The notes under the pieces were generated by a model. It was not told where the DNA came from and ran no database searches. It saw only the letters and a list, made by a program, of their open reading frames with translations. Shown here one piece after another: positions 6,175 through 13,980 of a stretch of DNA of 24,570 bases (its first letter is position 1; the number at the start of each line of letters is the position of its first letter). Position numbers and translations under genes: made by a program. This stretch comes from JAHHLP01 sp041609895. GTDB taxonomy: Bacteria > Bacteroidota > Rhodothermia > Rhodothermales > JABDKH01. The DNA lies in the NCBI GenBank assembly GCA_041609895.1, contig JBFIPX010000029.1, forward strand, positions 1 to 24,570. The letters are read 5' to 3'.

Positions 6175-8583
6175 ATGAAAGCAGACTCGAAAAGCAGCGT
6201 GATAAGGCGCGCCACGATCTATTTGCTCGCAGCATTTGCGTTCACGCCGGCCGTGCCGATGTTCGGTCAGGATACCGACCTGATGACGGAAGGTATCATG
6301 GCCTTTCGCGAGGAACGCTTTCAGGACGCTGCAAATACCTTTGAGCGGGTTCTCGATCAGGATCCGCAAAATGCCGAAGCCCATTTTCTACTCGCGCGGA
6401 TTTACTTTGAAACTCCGTTGCGCGATGTAAAGCGGGCCGGTAAGGAAATCGACAAAGCCCTTGAGCTCGAGCCCAACAACATACAGTATCTGGTAGCTCG
6501 TCTGGAGCAGCTGAGAACCGAGGCAAGCAACTTCATCGTGGAGAAGATCCGGGAATCGAAGCGGGTCCGGCTCGCGCGGCAGATTCTTGATCTCGATTCC
6601 ACAAATGCTTTTGCACACGAAGAGCTGGGCATTCTTCATATTCGGGACTTCTGGCGCTACAGGAACGCGATCTCCATCCCATACCTGCGATTCGTAAATC
6701 CGGACTACGAGAAGGCTGAACCCGAAGCCCCAGAGTTCGACCCCTCCATCCTGGAGAGCGATGCTCCCACCCTGGGTGGCCCGCCCCTGCAGATCGACCC
6801 GACGACCCCTGTCCGTCTCTTCCCGGATTTCGACAATCAGGAGTTCAACTTCGACGACCAGTTCGATCTGGAGACTTTCCAAAGTCAGGGGTATGCGATT
6901 CAAGACCTTAAGGTTCGTGCCGAAACGGCGTACGCTCGCGCCGTGCATCACCTGGAGAAGTCTCTTGAGACGGACCCGAGACGGCGCAGCGTGTACGAGA
7001 ACCTGCTCCGCATTCACGTGCTGCGAAACGACATGCAGCGATCGCTCGCCCTGCTCGGCCGGATGCTGCGATATTTTCCGGAAGACTCGTTCATCTTCTC
7101 AAATCTGGGTTACTCGCTGTACAAGGCTGGCGATGCATCCGGTGCATCAGTAAGCTTCAACAAGGCACTGGACCTGATGGATTCGCAGGAACGTGGCGTA
7201 TACGAATCCATTGACCTGATTCTTCCGGACGATGAGCGTTCCGACTACCGTACGGACCCCACCGCCTATGCCGCTCGATTCTGGACGAGTAAGGACCCAC
7301 GCTACCTGACGCCCTACAACGAGCGCAAGCTGGAGCATTACTCGCGGATCGTGTACGCCGACTTGCTGTACTCCGCCCCCGACGTTGACAAACGCGGCTG
7401 GGAGACTGACCGCGGCAAGATCTTGATTCGGTACGGGCTTCCGAAGGCGGACGTAACATGGGTTGCGACAGGATCGGTCAACGATCGGCGTGTGATTTCG
7501 ACGGCTCTGTTTGGAAGCGTCGAGGTTGTAGAGTTCTCGGCAGATCTCGTCGAGGAATCCAATCGCTACAACATCTGGGAGTACGGCGATTTTCGTTTCG
7601 TATTCGAGGATCCGTTCAACAATGGAAGATTCCGGTTCTACAGCCCGCCGGCGGACGCGATCTCAAACGGACGCGCCGGTGCGGCGTGGCTGAACGACTA
7701 CGAGATAAGATCGAAGGAGATCTTCCGGCAGCGGCCCGACCTCTATCAGTACGAGGCTCCGGGTCGCAAGATCGACCTGCCATTCCTTGTGACGTCGTTC
7801 AAGAGCGATGACGAAACGGATGTCTATGTCCACTACGGTGTACCGGTTAACGAATACGATTCCGGGTCGGACGTTATCGAACTGACGGCGAACGTTGGGA
7901 CGTTTCTGATCAACGACAAGAGAGACATAGTCGTAGAGCGCAGAAAGACGCTCTACGGGTTGCGTACCGCGCAGATAATCGACTTTGATGAGACGCATCT
8001 GTGGGTCTCGACGGAGAAGCTCACCTCCGGCAGCGGTGCGCATGACGTGTCCGTTGAATTCGAGACGGCCTCCGGAGGAACGGTGGCCGTTCAGCGTCGG
8101 GCCGTGGAGATTCCGGAGTTTCCCGCGGACCGGTTGGCTCTCAGCGACGTCTTGCTGGCCTATCGCGTAGAGGAGACGCCGACAGGCGAGCCGTTGGGTG
8201 GCGCCGACCTGGTGCGGAGCGGTCTTTCCATCATGCCGGCACCGTGGAGTGTGTTCAACCACGAACAGCCAATCTATCTCTACTTCGAGGTGTACGGCCT
8301 CGAGCAGAAGCCGGATGCCGGAACGGATTTCGAGGTCGAGGCTGTGCTCGCGCCGAAGGATGACAGGAAAGGGATCGCCGGTGTTTTCCGGGGGATCTTC
8401 GGCGGAGGAGAGAAAGGCGTGTCCGTGTCTCTTCCTGTCGCCGGCTCGACGCCGGACGACCATCAGTACCTGATACTGGATGCGTCAAACCAGGAGCCGG
8501 GTGTCTACACCCTGCGCGTAAAGGTTCGTGACAAGGTGTCGGGACAATCAGCCGAGAAGGAGAAGGATCTCTTTCTCGAGTAG
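6175..8583 (+). CDS. Secreted TPR + GWxTD-domain protein, copy 2 (canonical motif)
   Basis: Function unknown; a paralogue of the gene just upstream. ATG 6175, preceded by GAAAGA, gives 802 residues starting with a signal peptide (MKADSKSSVIRRATIYLLAA, cleavage near FGQ, about residue 32). The frame is open back to 6133, but that overlaps the previous gene. TPR-like repeats lie near the start (ERFQDAANTFERVLDQDPQN) and at about 250-340 (MLRYFPEDSFIFSNLGYSLY, AGDASGASVSFNKALDL). Between them is an acidic, Pro-rich insert (about 180-235) not present in copy 1. The GWxTD domain is canonical: KDPRYLTPYNERKLEHYSRI, then RGWETDRGKILIRYGLP at about 408-424. The C-terminal region shares ALSDVLLAY, MPAPWSVF, QPIYLYFEVYGL and QYLILD with copy 1. 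GWxTD proteins are typical of Bacteroidota and related phyla; a role in the envelope is an inference. Confidence 0.9.
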   Translation: MKADSKSSVIRRATIYLLAAFAFTPAVPMFGQDTDLMTEGIMAFREERFQDAANTFERVLDQDPQNAEAHFLLARIYFETPLRDVKRAGKEIDKALELEPNNIQYLVARLEQLRTEASNFIVEKIRESKRVRLARQILDLDSTNAFAHEELGILHIRDFWRYRNAISIPYLRFVNPDYEKAEPEAPEFDPSILESDAPTLGGPPLQIDPTTPVRLFPDFDNQEFNFDDQFDLETFQSQGYAIQDLKVRAETAYARAVHHLEKSLETDPRRRSVYENLLRIHVLRNDMQRSLALLGRMLRYFPEDSFIFSNLGYSLYKAGDASGASVSFNKALDLMDSQERGVYESIDLILPDDERSDYRTDPTAYAARFWTSKDPRYLTPYNERKLEHYSRIVYADLLYSAPDVDKRGWETDRGKILIRYGLPKADVTWVATGSVNDRRVISTALFGSVEVVEFSADLVEESNRYNIWEYGDFRFVFEDPFNNGRFRFYSPPADAISNGRAGAAWLNDYEIRSKEIFRQRPDLYQYEAPGRKIDLPFLVTSFKSDDETDVYVHYGVPVNEYDSGSDVIELTANVGTFLINDKRDIVVERRKTLYGLRTAQIIDFDETHLWVSTEKLTSGSGAHDVSVEFETASGGTVAVQRRAVEIPEFPADRLALSDVLLAYRVEETPTGEPLGGADLVRSGLSIMPAPWSVFNHEQPIYLYFEVYGLEQKPDAGTDFEVEAVLAPKDDRKGIAGVFRGIFGGGEKGVSVSLPVAGSTPDDHQYLILDASNQEPGVYTLRVKVRDKVSGQSAEKEKDLFLE

Positions 8584-8711
8584 TGACGTCGGGCGTCAGC
8601 TGGTGGACTGACCGGTGCGTCGTCTTCGCGGACGCCCGTGGTCATACCCTCGGACGCGGATACCCTCTCGACCGAGAAGTCTTTAACGCGGGACTCTGGA
8701 TGTCTGGTGCG

Positions 8712-9221
8712 TCAGGTCTTCTGGACGGCCTTATTCACCCGCGCGTCCATGGCTTCGACCTTGGCTACCATGTCCTTCTTGTAGTTCGCCATCCGGTCGA
8801 GAAGCTGGGGGTTGCCTGTGCCGATGATCTGGATCGCAAGCAGTGCCGCGTTCTTGGACCCACCAATCGCCACTGAGGCGACCGGTACGCCACTCGGCAT
8901 CTGAACAATCGACAGGAGGGAGTCGATGCCGTTGAGGTTCTTGCTCGGGACCGGCACCCCAATCACAGGAAGCGGTGTGTAGGCGGCTATGACACCACCA
9001 AGATGGGCAGCACCGCCGGCGCCTGCTATGAACACACGTACGCCGCGTTCACGTGCGTCGGCAGCATACTGGATTGTGGCATCAGGGGTGCGGTGAGCTG
9101 ACATTACCCGGATTTCGAACGGAATCTCGAACTCATTCAGGATATCCGCTGCTCCTTGCATCACGGGAAGATCGGATTCGCTACCCATGACGATGGCGAC
9201 GAGGGGACTGCTCTGGGACAT
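8712..9221 (-). CDS. purE: N5-carboxyaminoimidazole ribonucleotide mutase PurE
   Basis: Class I PurE moves the carboxylate of N5-CAIR to C4 to give CAIR in de novo purine synthesis and normally works with PurK, which is not in this window. The 169-residue length is standard. Motifs are MGSESD (12-17), SAHRTPD (41-47), GAGGAAHLGG (67-76) and TPLPVIGVPVPSKNLNGID with QMPSGVPVASVAIGG. The active-site loop has HLGG where most class I enzymes have HLPG; the catalytic His is kept. The start ATG is preceded by GGAAG on the - strand. It follows ftsK after 87 bp and is the last gene of the leftward array, facing the GWxTD genes head-on. Confidence 0.96.
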   Translation of the reverse strand: MSQSSPLVAIVMGSESDLPVMQGAADILNEFEIPFEIRVMSAHRTPDATIQYAADARERGVRVFIAGAGGAAHLGGVIAAYTPLPVIGVPVPSKNLNGIDSLLSIVQMPSGVPVASVAIGGSKNAALLAIQIIGTGNPQLLDRMANYKKDMVAKVEAMDARVNKAVQKT

Positions 9222-9253
9222 ACTTCCAGGAATTATTCTTCTTTTCTAGTGAC

Positions 9254-9289
9254 GAACGACCGCAATTTAAACATGACGGAGGGTCGTTC
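9254..9289 (-). promoter_or_regulatory. Inverted repeat between ftsK and purE
   Basis: GAACGACC (9254-9261) is perfectly matched by GGTCGTTC (9282-9289) across a 20-nt AT-rich centre containing TTTAAA. The repeat lies in the 87-bp gap downstream of the ftsK stop and 33 bp upstream of the purE start. No T run follows on the - strand, so it is a poor intrinsic terminator; an operator or leader hairpin for purE is possible. Function is not shown. Confidence 0.35.
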
Positions 9290-9308
9290 ATCTGAAGAAA
9301 AGCCGAAC

Positions 9309-11882
9309 TTAGCCGGCCGATCCGGCCTCTTTCCCTGCAGTCATCATTTCTTCCAGCTCAAACTCATCGCCGACAAGTACCTGACGAGCCTTTGAGCCTT
9401 CGAATGGCCCAACGATGCCCGCGTCCTCCAGTTGGTCCACAATTCGGGCGGCCCGAGAGTATCCGACCGACAGCTTGCGTTGCAGTAGCGAGACCGATCC
9501 CTGCTGGCTCCGTACTATGACGCGCGCCGCATCCATGAATAGTTCGTCACGCTCGGTGGCGCCGAACCCACCGATCGACGACGAATCCAATTCCTGCTCG
9601 ATGGAGGGGAGGATGTACGGACCATCTCCCTTTTGGTCCTCGATGTATTCGGTGAGGCGATCGACCTCTTCAACCGACACAAAGGGTCCCTGCAGCCGGA
9701 CGATGTTGCTTCCGAGCATATAGAGCAAGTCGCCGTTTCCGACCAAGCCTTGCGCGCCGTTCTGATCGAGTATCGTGCGTGAATCGATCTTTGACGCCAC
9801 CTGGTATGCAATGCGCGCAGGGAAGTTGGCTTTTATTAGGCCCGTGATCACGTCGACGGATGGGCGCTGTGTGGCGAGGATTAGATGGATTCCAACCGCG
9901 CGCGCCATTTGCGCCAGCCTCGCGATCGGCCCCTCGATGTCCTTGCCTGCGGTCATCATAAGGTCGGCGAGTTCATCTACGACGACCACGATATATGGCA
10001 GGTGTCGATGGTCCCCTGTCAGCTTGCCCGTAGCGAATCGCTTGTTGTACTCCTTAACGCTTCGCACCTGCGCATCGGAAAGAAGGTCGTATCGCTCCTC
10101 CATCTCCTTCTCGCAGCTCCTCAGCGTGCCAAGGGCCTGGTCGATGTCCGTGATGATCGGGTCCATTGCCTCCTCGGGCATGGCTATGTAGTGCTCCACG
10201 ATCCGAGCGTATTGCTGCAGCTCGATCTTCTTCGGATCGATCATCACGAACTTGAGATTCGCCGGGTGGCACGCGTAGAGGAGGCCGCTGATACATGCGT
10301 TAAGTCCGACGGACTTACCGGAACCGGTAGCGCCTGCGATCAGCAGATGGGGCATCACCGTAAGGTCACGGATGAAGACTTCGCCTTCGATAGACTTACC
10401 AAGGATCAGTGGCAGCTCCATGCGAGCGGAGTTAAACTTCGTCGTGCCGATGAGCTCGCGGACCTGCACCAGCTCGCGGTGCCGGTTTGGAATCTCGACG
10501 CCGATGGCTGACTTGCCCGGAATCGGCGCGATCATGCGGATGCCACGTGCTGCCATGGCCATGGCCAGATCATCCTCAAGCGCCGTGATGCGGCTGATCT
10601 TGACGCCGGGCGCCGGGGTCAGTTCGTACAGGGTAACCGTTGGTCCGACGATCGCCTTGATGTCGGTGATCTCTATGTTATAGGTGGCGAGTTTATCGAG
10701 AAGGATAGATTTGTTTTCCTCCAACTCGGCATAATCGATCTTCAGTGCGTCATCGGCCGGGTTGTCGAGGAGGTTCAGCCCCGGCATGCGAAATGCTCGA
10801 TCTTCTACAGGCTTGCCGATCGGACGCTGGACACGGTCGGACCGCTCCTCCTCGATACGTTCCTCGACCGTCAAGGTCAGATCATCCGGACCGCCGTTTG
10901 AATCCTCGGATAGGCGGACAGGCTGGGCCGGCGCAGGCTGGGCGGGAAGCGATTTGCTGCGGCTACTCTCGATCGGCCTCAGCGGTGTCTCACCGGAAGG
11001 GAGTGTACGCTCATCCTTTTCGCGGGGATCATAGATTCGCGCCGTCGAGACGCGGTGTTCGGTCTTCGGCTTTTCTCTCGGCGATCCGTCTTGAACAGCT
11101 CCTTCGGCCTCCGCTCTTGCCTTGGCCGCCGCCTCGGCAAGGATTCGTTCCTTCTCTGCCTCTCGCGCGGCTGCGCGCTTGTCCTTGAGCTCCATGAGCT
11201 CTTCACGCCGTTTCTGGCGATGCGCCTTGTTCCTTGCGCGCCAGTCCTTGATGCCTTCTTTCAGGTTGAAGACACCTTCCTCCAGCCTGTCGATCGAGCG
11301 CTGGATGTCACGATCGATCATAAGCAGAATGACGACAGTGAGTGACAACAGCTGCAGAAGTAGGGCACCGACGGACCCGAAGACACGGATCATCCAGCCC
11401 GCCGTCCCGACACCCCAGCCGCCGCTCCATACAAGTGTATCGAGATCGAATACGACGCCAAGCCAGCCAAATATCGCGGATAACACGAATCCCCCGATGA
11501 ACACCAGCGTCGACACGAGCGGCAGATAGATCGGCCGGCGCCCACGAAACATCAGGTAGCCCCAGGTGAACATTAGCCCCGGGACGACGATTACGACGTA
11601 GCCAAGAAGATTGAATACAAGCCCGTGGGCAATCCACGCACCGATGAGTCCAAGGGCATTCTGGGCGCGATTGTCGCCCGGGTTGACGGCCTCGCGGACC
11701 GAGAAGTTCTTCGCCAGGTTGCTGTCGAGCGGGCTGTAACTCAGGACAGCAATGGCAATGAGGACGCCAAGCACCATGAGGATCAGACCCAGCACCTCTT
11801 TCTTGCGCTGGGCAGATACCAGACCCTCTTCAGGCGGTGCCGGTGACGTTCCTCGTCTTTTGTTTACTGTAGACGACGCCAT
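9309..11882 (-). CDS. ftsK: DNA translocase FtsK/SpoIIIE
   Basis: FtsK is a hexameric, septum-anchored DNA pump that clears chromosome termini before division and activates dimer resolution. The 857-residue protein has about four N-terminal membrane segments (roughly 31-50, 79-111, 121-145 and 158-188). A charged linker follows (about 190-365), with a Lys/Arg/Glu-rich coiled part and a Pro/Ala-rich part. The motor domain has Walker A GATGSGKS at about 514-521 and Walker B VVVVDELADLMM at about 630. The C-terminal gamma winged-helix (about 785-845) contains SVSLLQRKLSVGYSRAARIVDQL, which reads polar KOPS-type sites. The start ATG at 11882 gives a short cytosolic N-terminus before the first membrane segment. 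It is flanked upstream by the ComB-family gene and downstream by purE. Confidence 0.97.
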   Translation of the reverse strand: MASSTVNKRRGTSPAPPEEGLVSAQRKKEVLGLILMVLGVLIAIAVLSYSPLDSNLAKNFSVREAVNPGDNRAQNALGLIGAWIAHGLVFNLLGYVVIVVPGLMFTWGYLMFRGRRPIYLPLVSTLVFIGGFVLSAIFGWLGVVFDLDTLVWSGGWGVGTAGWMIRVFGSVGALLLQLLSLTVVILLMIDRDIQRSIDRLEEGVFNLKEGIKDWRARNKAHRQKRREELMELKDKRAAAREAEKERILAEAAAKARAEAEGAVQDGSPREKPKTEHRVSTARIYDPREKDERTLPSGETPLRPIESSRSKSLPAQPAPAQPVRLSEDSNGGPDDLTLTVEERIEEERSDRVQRPIGKPVEDRAFRMPGLNLLDNPADDALKIDYAELEENKSILLDKLATYNIEITDIKAIVGPTVTLYELTPAPGVKISRITALEDDLAMAMAARGIRMIAPIPGKSAIGVEIPNRHRELVQVRELIGTTKFNSARMELPLILGKSIEGEVFIRDLTVMPHLLIAGATGSGKSVGLNACISGLLYACHPANLKFVMIDPKKIELQQYARIVEHYIAMPEEAMDPIITDIDQALGTLRSCEKEMEERYDLLSDAQVRSVKEYNKRFATGKLTGDHRHLPYIVVVVDELADLMMTAGKDIEGPIARLAQMARAVGIHLILATQRPSVDVITGLIKANFPARIAYQVASKIDSRTILDQNGAQGLVGNGDLLYMLGSNIVRLQGPFVSVEEVDRLTEYIEDQKGDGPYILPSIEQELDSSSIGGFGATERDELFMDAARVIVRSQQGSVSLLQRKLSVGYSRAARIVDQLEDAGIVGPFEGSKARQVLVGDEFELEEMMTAGKEAGSAG

Positions 11883-11966
11883 TCGGGTGGGAAAACCTTA
11901 TGTGGGAAGCCAGTCGGGGGCCTGACTACCGAAAGCTAAGACACTTGGGCCTTGTATTCCAAAGAT

Positions 11967-12713
11967 TTAGGCAAATGCTTTTTCATCAATGAAGTCGTAT
12001 GGTACGAGACGCCGATCGCCGTACACGGGCAGTACGTCAAGTGTATGCGCCGAAGCGCAAGACTCGACGTCTTCGCTGAACCCCATCGATAGTAAGCGTT
12101 TGCCGTGTCTTGATCGCCGCACCGCAGCGGCGACGTCGTGCCTTTCGTGCCGATACAGTGTGAAAGCGATGTGCGACGTGTCAGTACTTTCGGCCGGTTC
12201 AGCGCCTTGCCAGAGTTCGTTCAGAATCATGCCAGCGCACAGCGTGTCTTCAAGCGAGACTCTGTTGCGCCAGCCCGCGCACACGATCACCGTGTCGAGT
12301 CCCTTTTCTCGAATGAAACGCGTCGCGAGACTGGCGTTGACGAACCCCGCCACGACGAGATGCGCCGCGTGTCGCGCGCGCCTGATCGCAGGAGTCCCGT
12401 TGGTAGTCGTAAGAATGAGCGTCTTGCCGGCGACGGTAACACGATCATACTCGAGGGGGGAATTCCCGAAGTCGTACCCCTCGATCTTCACGCCGGATCT
12501 CTCGCCGCCCAGACAGTAACTTGCCGGGTCGAGGTTCGACGCGATCTTGCCAGCGTCATCGAGGTCCGAAGCGGGCACTACGGAGCGCGCTCCGTTCGCA
12601 AGAGCTGCAGCGATGGTTGTACTGGTTCGCAGGACATCGATTACGACCACTGTGCGGTCCTGTACGTCGTCATCCGCAATGTGTTGGCCGGTCAGAAAGA
12701 CTTCGACGTTCAT
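11967..12713 (-). CDS. comB: ComB-family 2-phosphosulfolactate phosphatase
   Basis: The ComB family removes phosphate from 2-phosphosulfolactate to give sulfolactate, a coenzyme M precursor in methanogens. In bacteria the product may feed other sulfonate metabolism. The 248-residue protein shows the family motifs VVVIDVLRTSTTIAAAL (22-38), CLGGERSGVKIEGYDFGNSP (67-86), and GKTLILTTTNGT (96-107), followed by CAGWRN and ED(T)LCAG. The acidic residues of VVVIDVLR and the GGERSG loop fit a Mg-dependent active site. It starts 27 bp after the gcvT stop, so the two are probably cotranscribed, although no metabolic link is obvious. Neither comA nor comC is in the window, so the true substrate is uncertain. 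Confidence 0.88.
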   Translation of the reverse strand: MNVEVFLTGQHIADDDVQDRTVVVIDVLRTSTTIAAALANGARSVVPASDLDDAGKIASNLDPASYCLGGERSGVKIEGYDFGNSPLEYDRVTVAGKTLILTTTNGTPAIRRARHAAHLVVAGFVNASLATRFIREKGLDTVIVCAGWRNRVSLEDTLCAGMILNELWQGAEPAESTDTSHIAFTLYRHERHDVAAAVRRSRHGKRLLSMGFSEDVESCASAHTLDVLPVYGDRRLVPYDFIDEKAFA

Positions 12714-12740
12714 GTCCGGTGCGGTATTCAGTTGTGGTTG

Positions 12741-13856
12741 TCAGCTCTTGTGCAGCGGCGCCTTGGCTACCTCCGCCGTGAGCATCCGCGACCTTACGGA
12801 AACCTGGATGCGCGACCCCGGAGTTGTGAAAGCAGGATCGTTCGGCACATATCCGAGACCGATACCGCACTGCAGTACCGGTGACTGGGAGCCGCTCGTT
12901 ACGATTCCGATTTCCGCTCCATCCGCATCGAGAATCTGGTAGCCCTGGCGAGGTATACCGCGATCAATCATTTTGAACGCGACTAGTTTCCTATCAGGCC
13001 CATCTTCTTTGACCCGGGCGATGGCTTCGCGTCCGATAAAGTCGCCCTTATCCAGTTTCGTGATCCACCCTAGGCCGGCCTCTATCGGATTGGTCTGATC
13101 GGTGATGTCGTTTCCGTACAGACAGAATCCCGCCTCTAGCCGCAGCGTATCGCGAGCTCCAAGTCCTGCGGGAAGGAGGCCGTCATCGCGCCCCGCTTCG
13201 ATGATTGCGTTCCAGATCGCTTCGGCGTTCTCCGGTGGGCAATAGATTTCGAGACCTCGCTCGCCCGTATATCCGGTCGCCGCGATGATCGCCCATTCGC
13301 AATCAAAGAATGCGCCGGGACCGGCCTTGAGGAAGTGGTAGAATTTCAGATCGGCAAGTGGGAGGTCCGTCAAGCTCTGCACGATTGCGACCGCTTTCGG
13401 ACCTTGAACGGCCATCAAAGCCACGTCGTCCGATGCGTCCTCAAGTGTTGTGTCGCCGGCAAGGTGTTCCTCGATCCAACTGAAATCCTTGGCAACGTTG
13501 GCCGCGTTTACGACCATCAGATAGTTCTCTGCACTCTCCCGGTACAGGATTAGGTCGTCTACGATTCCGCCATTCGGCAAGCACATGACCGTGTACATGG
13601 CCCGGCCGTCGTACATGGCATCCACATCGTTGGTCACCAGCCCCTGAAGGGTCCTCGCAGCGCCGGCGCCACTGAATCTAAACTCTCCCATGTGGCCGAC
13701 GTCGAAGATGCCGGCTGTGGTGCGGACCGCCATGTGTTCGTCGATGATTCCGGAGTATTGGACGGGCATGTCGAACCCGGCGAACGGCATCATTCGGGCC
13801 CCCATCTCGACGTGCCGTTGATGGAGGGCGGTTTGCTTCAGTGTGGTTTCGGTCAT
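12741..13856 (-). CDS. gcvT: Aminomethyltransferase (glycine cleavage T protein)
   Basis: GcvT transfers the aminomethyl carbon from lipoyl-H protein to tetrahydrofolate, releasing ammonia. The 371-residue length is typical. Family blocks are MPFAGFDMPVQYSG (23-36), GIFDVGHMGEF, VTNDV, MCLPNGGIVDDLILY (91-105, with the acidic pair expected at the folate/aminomethyl site), GYTGERGLEIY and GLGARDTLRLEAG. The C-terminal barrel carries GIPRQGYQI and GIVTSGSQSPVL. The start ATG at 13856 lies just before the conserved TALHQRHVEMGARM. A promoter-like sequence sits 30-58 bp upstream (13886-13914). Other gcv genes are absent here. It is followed closely by the ComB-family gene. Confidence 0.96.
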   Translation of the reverse strand: MTETTLKQTALHQRHVEMGARMMPFAGFDMPVQYSGIIDEHMAVRTTAGIFDVGHMGEFRFSGAGAARTLQGLVTNDVDAMYDGRAMYTVMCLPNGGIVDDLILYRESAENYLMVVNAANVAKDFSWIEEHLAGDTTLEDASDDVALMAVQGPKAVAIVQSLTDLPLADLKFYHFLKAGPGAFFDCEWAIIAATGYTGERGLEIYCPPENAEAIWNAIIEAGRDDGLLPAGLGARDTLRLEAGFCLYGNDITDQTNPIEAGLGWITKLDKGDFIGREAIARVKEDGPDRKLVAFKMIDRGIPRQGYQILDADGAEIGIVTSGSQSPVLQCGIGLGYVPNDPAFTTPGSRIQVSVRSRMLTAEVAKAPLHKS

Positions 13857-13885
13857 GGGATTTGGAGCGAGTGGGAGACTCAGCG

Positions 13886-13914
13886 ATAATACAGCCGGGT
13901 GGAAGCAGAATCAA
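13886..13914 (-). promoter_or_regulatory. Candidate sigma70-type promoter for gcvT
   Basis: Read on the - strand, TTGATT (13909-13914) is separated by exactly 17 bp from TATTAT (13886-13891). This is a near-consensus pair with ideal spacing, placed about 30 bp before the gcvT start in the tyrA-gcvT gap. Transcription would begin near 13879. The gap lacks a good terminator for tyrA. Confidence 0.5.
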
Positions 13915-13980
13915 CGAGAGATCGGGCCGACGGTTGCGATGGCAGCGTGTCCCGGCCGCGGACGCAAGCGAGCGATAATA

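Noticed and set aside
7663..8463. 266-codon open frame on the - strand within GWxTD copy 2
   Set aside because: It lies wholly opposite a well-supported gene, with His/Arg-rich composition and no motif.
8591..8637. GGGCGTC/GACGCCC inverted repeat between the convergent gene sets
   Set aside because: The 33-nt loop and absence of a T run make it a poor terminator; probably chance in GC-rich DNA.
11931..11962. TTG-N21-TAGCTTTC, a Bacteroidota-style promoter candidate upstream of ftsK
   Set aside because: Only a partial match at both elements; not strong enough to list as a feature.
12138..12884. 248-codon open frame on the + strand opposite the ComB-family gene
   Set aside because: Shadow of comB and gcvT; no recognisable domain.
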